This document shows positions 1 to 5,838 of a DNA stretch of 17,575 bases, piece after piece (the first letter of the stretch is position 1; each line of letters starts with the position of its first letter). The stretch comes from JAJRRH01 sp047638815. Its GTDB lineage: Bacteria > Bacteroidota > Bacteroidia > Flavobacteriales_D > JABDKJ01. A program made the position numbers and the translations under genes. A model generated the notes under the pieces. That model did not search any database. It had not been told where the DNA came from and worked only from the letters and a program-made list of their open reading frames with translations. The stretch spans positions 1-17,575 of the forward strand of contig JBLIMR010000053.1 in NCBI GenBank assembly GCA_047638815.1. Direction: 5' to 3'.

Positions 1-725
1 TCATACCAGAATGTATAGTTTCCTGTGTAGATGTTTATCTTACTAAAGTCGATATCTGCAATGTTCGTACAAACAGTATCCAAGAAGTGTCTATCGTGAG
101 ATACAACTATAACTGTGTTTCGGAAATTGAGCAAAAAGTCTTCTAGCCACTGGATGGTCAGGATGTCCAAATCATTTGTTGGCTCATCAAGAATCAAGAT
201 GTCTGGATTTCCAAAAAGCGCTTGTGCCAAAAGGACACGAACTTTATAAATCCCTGTCATGTCCTTCATTGAGCTGTAATGCTGGCTTTCATCAATACCA
301 ACACCACTTAGTAGGGTTGCTGCATCCGATTCAGCATTCCATCCATCCATGTCAGCAAATTCACCTTCTAGCTCAGAAGCTTTGATGCCGTCTTCATCGG
401 AGAAATCTTCTTTCGCATATATCGCATCCTTCGCCTTCATGATATCCCAAAGTCTGGTGTGACCCATCATCACCGTATCCAAGACATTGAATTCGTCAAA
501 TTGATAATGATTCTGACTCAACACAGCCATTCTCTTTCCTGGCTCGATAGATATGCTTCCAGAAGTCGCATCAATTTCACCAGAAAGTATTTTTAGGAAA
601 GTAGATTTCCCTGCACCATTGGCACCAATGATACCATAGCAATTACCGCCAGTGAACTTGAGATTTACGTCATCGAATAAGATTCGTTTTCCGTATTGAA
701 GGGAGATGTTATTTGCAGCAATCAT
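1..725 (-). CDS. ABC-F family ATPase, YbiT-type (N-terminal part, cut by window edge)
   Basis: The first 241 residues are visible. The protein starts MIAANNISLQYGKR at an ATG at 725 and runs off the left edge. The first nucleotide-binding domain is complete: Walker A GANGAGKST (about 34-42), a Q-loop region around residue 71, Walker B LILDEPTNDLD (about 177-187) and the switch histidine in VVSHDRHF (about 207-214). The usual LSGGE signature is replaced by MTGIYKV; E. coli YbiT and its relatives are similarly degenerate here, so this is a family trait and not decay. There are no transmembrane segments. Members of this family are soluble, bind the ribosomal E site and modulate translation; some give antibiotic resistance, but nothing visible suggests that here. 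The linker and second ATPase domain lie outside the window. A TACCTTTG -7 element sits just upstream at 748-755. Family assignment is very secure; the exact subfamily is less so. Confidence 0.95.
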   Translation of the reverse strand, partial: MIAANNISLQYGKRILFDDVNLKFTGGNCYGIIGANGAGKSTFLKILSGEIDATSGSISIEPGKRMAVLSQNHYQFDEFNVLDTVMMGHTRLWDIMKAKDAIYAKEDFSDEDGIKASELEGEFADMDGWNAESDAATLLSGVGIDESQHYSSMKDMTGIYKVRVLLAQALFGNPDILILDEPTNDLDILTIQWLEDFLLNFRNTVIVVSHDRHFLDTVCTNIADIDFSKINIYTGNYTFWY

Positions 726-747
726 TTTAGTCTATTTTTCAGGGCGA

Positions 748-755
748 CAAAGGTA
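748..755 (-). promoter_or_regulatory. Probable Bacteroidota -7 promoter element for the ABC-F gene
   Basis: On the minus strand this reads TACCTTTG, an exact match to the TAnnTTTG consensus, 22 bp upstream of the ATG at 725. No TTG-type -33 box is visible at the usual 19-21 bp further upstream. That interval lies inside the left inverted repeat that begins at 758, so the original -33 region may have been displaced or supplied by the repeat. Confidence 0.5.
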
Positions 756-757
756 AT

Positions 758-791
758 TAATTACGAATTACGAATCTGAGAATTACGAATT
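758..791 (+). repeat. Left terminal inverted repeat arm
   Basis: Thirty-four bases, beginning TAATTACGAATTACGAATCT, that match the reverse complement of 1050-1083 exactly. The outer end lies 2 bases from the -7 element of the ABC-F gene. The arm contains three AATTACGA-type units, two in tandem and one after a GAATCTGAG spacer. The adjacent TTAATTAA palindrome also recurs inside the right end, at about 1031-1038. Confidence 0.9.
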
Positions 792-969
792 AATTAAGGA
801 CAGCTGCTATTGCGAGCTTATTGTGGCTGGTAGAAGGACTGGATATATCGTCAAAGAGCCTAGTGAATTCATTATGAGATGAATAAAATTGAAATTGGAA
901 ACATTGTCCTTTATTGAGAATGTCGCTTTCAAGAATACTTCGAATTAAATCATCATCGGCAGAACTCAC
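790..969 (-). pseudogene. Possible coding remnant inside the inverted-repeat element
   Basis: A 59-residue open frame begins at a GTG (VSSADDDLIRSILESDIL) and ends LAIAAVLN at a TAA that lies within the left inverted repeat. The frame stays open upstream to two consecutive TGA codons at 1006-1011, without an ATG. The composition looks protein-like, with a charged amphipathic start and a phenylalanine-rich middle, but I recognise no family. It could be the tail of a gene captured or broken by the element, or a chance frame in about 260 bp. No ribosome-binding site or promoter is evident. Confidence 0.2.
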
Positions 970-1049
970 CCCTAGCTCCTCTCCAGCGGAAATAGATAAT
1001 ACGGATCATCAGAATGTCCGCTTCAACTGTTAATTAAGCTAAAAAAAAC

Positions 1050-1083
1050 AATTCGTAATTCTCAGATTCGTAATTCGTAATTA
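1050..1083 (-). repeat. Right terminal inverted repeat arm
   Basis: Exact inverted copy of 758-791. On the plus strand it begins AATTCGTAATTCTCAGATTC. Its outer end is 3 bases from the stop codon of the universal stress protein gene at 1087. The match breaks at the next base on both sides, which defines the arm length. Confidence 0.9.
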
Positions 1084-1086
1084 TTT

Positions 1087-1902
1087 TTAGTACCCGAGAA
1101 CGATACTCGTTAGATTCTTACCATGCAATGTCATTACTGGGACTCTTGAGTGATTGACTAATTGTTGAGCATTGGACCCTAAGAATAAACCTGTAGATGA
1201 TTCGGTCTCAGACATCATAATAATAATGGCCGACCTAACCTCATCAGCATAGTTCAAAACGTTCTCCGTAATGTTTCCTCCAAATTTTTCAGCCGACACT
1301 ACACCAACTTCTTCTTCCTCAATAAGCTTAGCAATCTGCTGTCCATATCTATCGAGCTTGTTGGACACTTCTTCCATTGTGTATTTGCTGGTTTCAAATA
1401 CATGAACCTGAGCCCCCAATAATTTAGCCATACCAATGGCTGTTGGTACTTTTTGTCTCGTCTCTTTAAAGTCATCAATTGGAATGATGATATTCTTAAA
1501 GTCTATAGATTCCACATCTTCTCTGACCGTTATCACAGGAACTAATGCTGAACTCACCACTCGAAAAGCATTGGTGCCAATCCAAAACTCTTGGAATCCC
1601 GAAGCGCCATGTGTACCCATCACAATAAGATCAGCCTCTATAGTCTTTGCCGCTTCGATAACGCCTATATGAATACGACCGGTTTGCTTCAAAAAGAGAA
1701 ACTCCAATCCACTTTCTTCCTTTTTTTTCGCCATTACAGATTTAACTTGATCTGACTGATCTCTACTTGGACTTGTAACTACGTGAACCATAGTTACTTT
1801 TGAATTGCACTTTTTACCAAACAGTATTGCTAATTCTAAAGCTTTAAATGCAGACTTCGAATTATCAAAAGGAACTAGTATATTTTTAAAGTTTAAAGGC
1901 AT
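1087..1902 (-). CDS. Universal stress protein, tandem UspA domains
   Basis: A 271-residue cytoplasmic protein with two UspA folds in tandem. Domain 1 (about 5-127) starts with KNILVPFDNS and carries the nucleotide-binding signature G-2x-G-9x-G-T as G96, G99, G109 and T110, so this half should bind ATP. Domain 2 (about 136-262) starts KNIIIPIDD but keeps only the final GSN part of that signature (SSTGLFLGSN), so it is probably a non-binding or weakened half. Usp proteins are usually induced in stationary phase, energy limitation or oxidative stress, and Bacteroidota commonly have several tandem-domain copies. The gene diverges from the metallophosphoesterase at 2044. A near-consensus TAATTTG lies on the minus strand at 1930-1936, about 28 bp upstream of the start. 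The stop codon directly abuts the inverted-repeat element, so no dedicated terminator is visible. Confidence 0.93.
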   Translation of the reverse strand: MPLNFKNILVPFDNSKSAFKALELAILFGKKCNSKVTMVHVVTSPSRDQSDQVKSVMAKKKEESGLEFLFLKQTGRIHIGVIEAAKTIEADLIVMGTHGASGFQEFWIGTNAFRVVSSALVPVITVREDVESIDFKNIIIPIDDFKETRQKVPTAIGMAKLLGAQVHVFETSKYTMEEVSNKLDRYGQQIAKLIEEEEVGVVSAEKFGGNITENVLNYADEVRSAIIIMMSETESSTGLFLGSNAQQLVNHSRVPVMTLHGKNLTSIVLGY

Positions 1903-2031
1903 AAGTCCGATTTTTTATGGGTCAATGTACAAATTACATGGGATATATTAAAATAAAAAATGGCTCTTTTATTTATAAAATTTTAAATCTTGTTGAGAAC
2001 TAGGGTCTTTTCAAAGTCAATAAAAAAGGGA

Positions 2032-2039
2032 TAACTTTG
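2032..2039 (+). promoter_or_regulatory. Probable -7 promoter element at the metallophosphoesterase start
   Basis: TAACTTTG matches the TAnnTTTG consensus exactly and ends 4 bases before the GTG start at 2044. TTTT at 2008-2011, with a 20-bp spacer, is a weak -33 candidate. If used, transcription would begin at or just after the GTG, giving a leaderless or nearly leaderless message. Confidence 0.45.
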
Positions 2040-2043
2040 TTGG

Positions 2044-3060
2044 GTGGCTAGATTTAAAAGCATAAATAGAAGTCTCGATAGATGTTACCGTACTGGACTG
2101 AAAATCGATGTGGAAGCCCGGGATCTTAAATGGATCATTTTTTCAGATCACCACAGAGGCAGGCGAGATGGTGCCGATGATTTTCTTATCTGTGAAGACA
2201 CATATGTTGCTGCCCTCAATCACTACCACCAATCTGAATTTTCATTATGTTTACTGGGTGATGTGGAAGAATTTTGGGAAAATCCTTTTATAACCGTAAT
2301 GGTAAAATATGCGGATGTCCTACAATTGGAAAAAAAATTTTACGATGCAGATCGACTCTACAGAATTTGGGGTAACCATGACGATGCTTGGAAATTCGCT
2401 GACACCATCCGAAAGCATTTGGGATGGTTGTTTCCAAAAATTGCTGTTTACGAAAGTTTAGTTTTAAACGTAAATGATGAAGATGAGTCGGGAGAGATAT
2501 TTCTAGTCCATGGACACCAGGGCTCTGCCGAAAGTGACCGTTTTTCTGCAATCAGTAAATTCTTTGTTAAATATATCTGGCGTAACGTACAACGCTTGTT
2601 TAAAATTCCATTATCGACACCTGCAAACAACCTCAAACTCAAATCCCAACATGACAAAGCCATGTATAATTGGGCATTCAAAAACGAGAAAACTTTAATC
2701 TGTGGGCATACACATCAACCGGTCTTCTTGTCCCTTACTCATGAAGAGAAAATTCTAAGGGAAATTGCCAATATCCGGGAAAGTATGGAAGAGGACATAA
2801 GAGATGAAAAAATAAAGGAGCAATTGGATTTGTTGATGAAGAAAGTCGAAACTCAACTTGCTAATAATCCAAATGCAGATCATACTGAAAAGAAGAAACC
2901 CTGTTATTTCAATACCGGATGTTGTTCTTTTTCTGATGGGGACATTACGGGCATAGAATTAGAGAACAAAATGATTAGACTCGTCAAATGGGACAAAGAA
3001 AAAAAGGAAAGAATTGTTCTGGAGGAGGTCTCTCTCAACACGGTATTTGAAGAAACGTAA
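2044..3060 (+). CDS. Calcineurin-like metallophosphoesterase
   Basis: A 338-residue protein with the complete set of metallophosphoesterase motifs: D-x-H (D35, H37 in FSDHHRGR), GD (G72-D73 in LLGDVEEFW), GNHD (110-113), HGHQG (156-160) and GHTH (221-224). These residues bind the two catalytic metals. The general look resembles UDP-2,3-diacylglucosamine hydrolases, but it is longer than LpxH, and has an insertion after GHTH (about 235-285) predicted to be alpha-helical or coiled coil, so LpxH function is not supported. The C-terminal segment CYFNTGCCSF resembles the closing strand of phosphoesterases. There is no signal peptide, so it is probably cytoplasmic; the substrate is unknown. The start is a GTG, because the in-frame TAA at 2032 leaves no upstream option and the next in-frame ATG would delete the DxH motif. 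It is followed after 61 bp by the lipoprotein unit. Confidence 0.88.
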   Translation: MARFKSINRSLDRCYRTGLKIDVEARDLKWIIFSDHHRGRRDGADDFLICEDTYVAALNHYHQSEFSLCLLGDVEEFWENPFITVMVKYADVLQLEKKFYDADRLYRIWGNHDDAWKFADTIRKHLGWLFPKIAVYESLVLNVNDEDESGEIFLVHGHQGSAESDRFSAISKFFVKYIWRNVQRLFKIPLSTPANNLKLKSQHDKAMYNWAFKNEKTLICGHTHQPVFLSLTHEEKILREIANIRESMEEDIRDEKIKEQLDLLMKKVETQLANNPNADHTEKKKPCYFNTGCCSFSDGDITGIELENKMIRLVKWDKEKKERIVLEEVSLNTVFEET

Positions 3061-3077
3061 ATTGAATGATGCAACCC

Positions 3078-3122
3078 TTTTTAATAATTAGCCGTCAGAT
3101 AGTAAATCACAATTATTAAAAA
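3078..3122. repeat. 12-bp perfect inverted repeat immediately before the first lipoprotein gene
   Basis: TTTTTAATAATT at 3078-3089 is the exact reverse complement of AATTATTAAAAA at 3111-3122, separated by 21 bases. The right arm includes the A of the ATG at 3122. It is too AT-rich and badly placed for a normal terminator. It could be an operator, or an RNA hairpin that covers the translation start. Confidence 0.6.
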
Positions 3123-3652
3123 TGAAGAATTTCCTCATACTAACCTTGATCATGGCGTTTAGTTCTTGTATTAAAGAACCCGTTGATGAAGAATATACTG
3201 TCTTGGGAATGAAACCCCTTTATCTCGAATCTGAAAGTTTCAATGACATCTATGCTCAAGATGCAAAACCTTTTGAAAGAGTTGGGAAAATATACCGGTA
3301 TGGTCAATTTATCTATATCTCGGACCGAGGAACTGGCGTTCATATTATTAACAATGTAGATCCTTATAATCCCCAAAAAGTTACATTTATAAACATCCCG
3401 GGAAATTTCGACATGCTTTCTCGCCAAGATGTTCTCTATGCAGACAATAATTCAGATCTTATTACACTAGACATATCAAACCTCCATAATATATCTGTAG
3501 TTGACAGAATAAATGACGTATATCCCAACAATGGATTTTTTGACTACCCGCAATTCTATAATGGCCCTTTTGAATGTGTCGATCCGGACAAAGGTCTGGT
3601 ATATGATTGGGAGGAAGCATACATCACTAACCCTAAATGCCAGAGACAATGA
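3122..3652 (+). CDS. LVIVD-repeat lipoprotein (first of pair)
   Basis: A 176-residue predicted lipoprotein. The signal peptide MKNFLILTLIMAFSSC ends in a lipobox with the acylated cysteine at position 16. The mature part contains beta-propeller blade-like units of the LVIVD type (for example GQFIYISDRGTGVHIINNVDP and NNSDLITLDISNLHN), followed by a cysteine-containing tail, GPFECVDPDKGLVYDWEEAYITNPKC. This tail is characteristic of complete members in Bacteroidota, so despite its short length the protein does not look truncated. The likely location is the outer membrane or cell surface. The function of the family is unknown. Its stop overlaps the start of the next gene (ATGA), so the two should be translationally coupled. 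Confidence 0.82.
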   Translation: MKNFLILTLIMAFSSCIKEPVDEEYTVLGMKPLYLESESFNDIYAQDAKPFERVGKIYRYGQFIYISDRGTGVHIINNVDPYNPQKVTFINIPGNFDMLSRQDVLYADNNSDLITLDISNLHNISVVDRINDVYPNNGFFDYPQFYNGPFECVDPDKGLVYDWEEAYITNPKCQRQ

Positions 3653-4416
3653 AAAGCACAATAACATATTTAGCGTTAATAATAATTATTGGAATCACAG
3701 GATGCACAAAATCAGATGGTTCGAATGACCTATCAACTGTCGAAGGCCAAGCAGGTTCCTTGGCAAAAATGATTGCTGTAGAGAATCATCTTTATGTAAT
3801 CAATGATTCAGAAATGAAAATTTTTGAAATTTCGAACCCTCAATCTCCAATTTACAAAAACACAGTTGACGTTGGGTTTGGTATTGAAACATTATTTCCA
3901 TTTGGGGAGCATCTTTTTATTGGCAGCGTGGATGGAATGTATATCTACGACATAACAGATCCAACCAATCCATTCTTAACCACGGAAGAACAAGTACAAC
4001 ACATTGCGGGATGTGATCCTGTTGTTGCCAATGAAAATTACGCCTATGTGACCCTAAATACACTTCGTACTTCTTGTGGCAATTTGCAAGCTGCCAATGT
4101 CTTGATGGTTTATGATATTTCGGATATTTCCAATGTTACCTTAATTTCTTCTCGTTCAATGGATGGACCGAAAGGACTTGCGTTGGATGGAGATTTACTA
4201 TTCATCTGTGACGCAGAAGATGGTGTGGAGGTGTTCGATTTATCAGAAGACCCAAAATTCCCTTTCCCAATTTTAACTATTGATGGATTTACCGCCAATG
4301 ACCTGATTGCAAATAACGGTCACATGATGGTTGTATGTGAAGATGGCGTTCGACAGTTCGATTATACAAACATTGACAATGTTTCACTTATGTCCTTTCT
4401 AAGTACAGATGAATAA
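3649..4416 (+). CDS. LVIVD-repeat lipoprotein (second of pair)
   Basis: A 255-residue predicted lipoprotein. I place the start at the ATG at 3649, which overlaps the previous TGA and gives a compact signal peptide, MKSTITYLALIIIIGITGC, with the lipobox cysteine at 19. An in-frame ATG at 3637 would only add four residues. The mature region has at least four propeller-type blades ending in the typical I-F/Y-D/E-I-S-x-P pattern: MKIFEISNPQSP, MYIYDITDPTNP, LMVYDISDISN and VEVFDLSEDP. It would fold as a beta-propeller exposed on the cell surface. No catalytic residues can be named. It overlaps the next gene by 8 bases, so the three genes 3122-5131 form one unit. Confidence 0.85.
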   Translation: MKSTITYLALIIIIGITGCTKSDGSNDLSTVEGQAGSLAKMIAVENHLYVINDSEMKIFEISNPQSPIYKNTVDVGFGIETLFPFGEHLFIGSVDGMYIYDITDPTNPFLTTEEQVQHIAGCDPVVANENYAYVTLNTLRTSCGNLQAANVLMVYDISDISNVTLISSRSMDGPKGLALDGDLLFICDAEDGVEVFDLSEDPKFPFPILTIDGFTANDLIANNGHMMVVCEDGVRQFDYTNIDNVSLMSFLSTDE

Positions 4417-5131
4417 ATTAAGTTGTCTGGCAATTATAATAATTACGTCATTAAATTATGATTTTGTTCTTGGACAAGAACATAACCAGAAGAATACTGG
4501 ACGTGTTTCAAATATAATTTATGCACCAACTCAGCATTTGAATATGCTTAAACCCGGACTTAGATTTGGCTATGAAATTCCCAGAACGGACGACATTAGC
4601 GTAGTTGCATGGGCGGGGTTTTATCATAGTAATCTATACTTTTTTAAAAATAGCCTACATGAGTCTTTTTTTAATTATCGAAATCTTGCCGGTTTTCAAT
4701 TGGCTGTTGAACCAAAAAAATACTTAATCCCAAAATATCGAACTATTGGTCCGTCAACATACATTTCTATTAGACTAGGGCTTGATAAAGTGGTGGAATA
4801 TCGAAGAGAGCGGGTTTTGAGACAAAACGGAGCGTATTCACAATCAATCGATTTTAAGAGAAAGGAAGTTTCATTTCCACTGATTGTGCATCTCGGAAGA
4901 AAATTATTCAATATTTATTCCTTACACGTGGATGGATCAATAGGTCTAGGTTCTCGATATTTCGTTGTAAACAATGATCTCCCAGAAGATGCTGAATTTC
5001 AGGATCTGGGGTTTTTCAGAAACAGTGGAGATTTCATTGACGGCAATTTCTTCAGGTTTGCATTTCAAATAGGCATCTATATTTCGGTTCCTACATCGAA
5101 GCAAAATGCCGATATTTCACACCAAATGTAA
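4409..5131 (+). CDS. Predicted outer-membrane beta-barrel protein, uncharacterised
   Basis: A 240-residue protein with a cleavable signal peptide, MNKLSCLAIIIITSLNYDFVLG, probably cut before QEHNQ; Cys6 is too close to the N-terminus to be a lipobox. The mature protein shows alternating hydrophobic/polar stretches of about ten residues ending in aromatics, such as LRFGYEIP, ISVVAWAGFYH, TYISIRLGLDKV, FPLIVHLGRKL, LHVDGSIGLGSRYFVV and FRFAFQIGIYISVP. This is the pattern of small outer-membrane barrels. I do not recognise a named family. The 8-base overlap with the upstream LVIVD lipoprotein suggests co-expression and perhaps a shared surface complex. There is no obvious terminator in the 95 bp before recR. 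Confidence 0.7.
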   Translation: MNKLSCLAIIIITSLNYDFVLGQEHNQKNTGRVSNIIYAPTQHLNMLKPGLRFGYEIPRTDDISVVAWAGFYHSNLYFFKNSLHESFFNYRNLAGFQLAVEPKKYLIPKYRTIGPSTYISIRLGLDKVVEYRRERVLRQNGAYSQSIDFKRKEVSFPLIVHLGRKLFNIYSLHVDGSIGLGSRYFVVNNDLPEDAEFQDLGFFRNSGDFIDGNFFRFAFQIGIYISVPTSKQNADISHQM

Positions 5132-5214
5132 AGACAGTAAGGCCTAACATTACCATTTGAATCTGGCAAAAATTCGTTTTAAGATAAAGAAGTGAGCAGA
5201 ATAAAATAAAGATT

Positions 5215-5222
5215 TAACTTCG
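5215..5222 (+). promoter_or_regulatory. Weak -7-like element upstream of recR
   Basis: TAACTTCG differs from TAnnTTTG at one position and lies 4 bases before the recR ATG. No -33 box is visible. If genuine, the transcript would have a very short leader, like that suggested for the gene at 2044. Confidence 0.25.
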
Positions 5223-5226
5223 CCTC

Positions 5227-5838
5227 ATGGAATCGTCCAAACTTATTTCTAAGGCTGTTGATCAATTTGCTTCCTTGCCAGGGATCGGTAGAAAAACTGC
5301 ATTACGCTTGGTCTTGCATATGCTCAAGCGTAGTAATCAGGAAGTGGATGACTTCTCCAATGCTTTTCAAAAACTAAAAGAAAACATAAAATACTGCGCC
5401 AAGTGCAAAAACTTATCAGATAGTGAATTATGCACCATTTGTGCGAATACCAGAAGGGATCAATCGACCATCTGTATCGTTGAAGATATCCGAGATGTAA
5501 TGGCTATTGAGTCAACACAACAATTTAGTGGACTATATCACGTTCTTGGTGGTATCATTTCGCCAATGGATGGTATCGGGCCAAATGACCTAAATATTAC
5601 TTCTCTGATCCAGCGCGTGGAGGGAGGAGAGATAAAGGAAATCATTCTGGCACTTAGTGCAACAATGGAAGGTGATACAACTAATTTCTACATTTATCGA
5701 AAATTAAGAAATTTCGAACTTAATGTGAGCAGTATTGCTAGAGGTGTTGGTGTTGGGGAAGAGCTAGAATATACCGATGAAGTTACCTTAGGAAGATCTA
5801 TCCTAAACCGAACCCCATTTGAAGTAAGTGTTCAATGA
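5227..5838 (+). CDS. recR: Recombination mediator protein RecR
   Basis: A 203-residue protein of normal RecR length. It has an N-terminal helix-hairpin-helix (SLPGIGRKTALRL, about 16-28), a four-cysteine zinc finger (C57, C60, C69, C72, as CAKC and CTIC), a Toprim domain (about 80-170) opening ICIVEDIRD with the conserved acidic E86, and the C-terminal ARGVGVGEELEYTDEVTLGRSILNR segment seen across the family. RecR forms a ring with RecO (and RecF) that loads RecA onto SSB-coated single-stranded DNA during gap repair. Its stop overlaps the start of the following glycosyltransferase (ATGA), so the two are probably co-translated although functionally unrelated. Confidence 0.97.
   Translation: MESSKLISKAVDQFASLPGIGRKTALRLVLHMLKRSNQEVDDFSNAFQKLKENIKYCAKCKNLSDSELCTICANTRRDQSTICIVEDIRDVMAIESTQQFSGLYHVLGGIISPMDGIGPNDLNITSLIQRVEGGEIKEIILALSATMEGDTTNFYIYRKLRNFELNVSSIARGVGVGEELEYTDEVTLGRSILNRTPFEVSVQ

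Larger units (their letters stand above)
758..1083. repeat. 326-bp intergenic element with 34-bp perfect terminal inverted repeats
   Basis: The whole gap between the ABC-F promoter and the usp stop codon is occupied by this element. Its ends are exact reverse complements of each other over 34 bp (758-791 and 1050-1083). Each arm is built from repeated AATTACG-like units around a central ATCTGAG. The interior (792-1049) carries no intact gene; a short open frame on the minus strand (790-969) may be a coding remnant. No transposase is present and I see no clear target-site duplication: the flanks are GGTAAT on the left and TTTTTAG on the right. It resembles a MITE-like or REP-like non-autonomous repeat. 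It could instead be an RNA hairpin element or an old insertion. What is certain is the inverted repeat itself; mobility is inferred. Confidence 0.7.

Noticed and set aside
240..275. Loss of the LSGGE signature in the ABC-F ATPase as a sign of pseudogenisation
   Set aside because: YbiT-type members are naturally degenerate at this position, and all other motifs of the domain are intact.
2044..3060. Assignment of the metallophosphoesterase as LpxH
   Set aside because: It is considerably longer and has an extra helical insertion; only the general fold motifs are shared.
3122..4416. The two LVIVD genes as one gene split by a frameshift
   Set aside because: Each has its own signal peptide and lipobox, and the first ends with the cysteine-containing tail typical of complete members.
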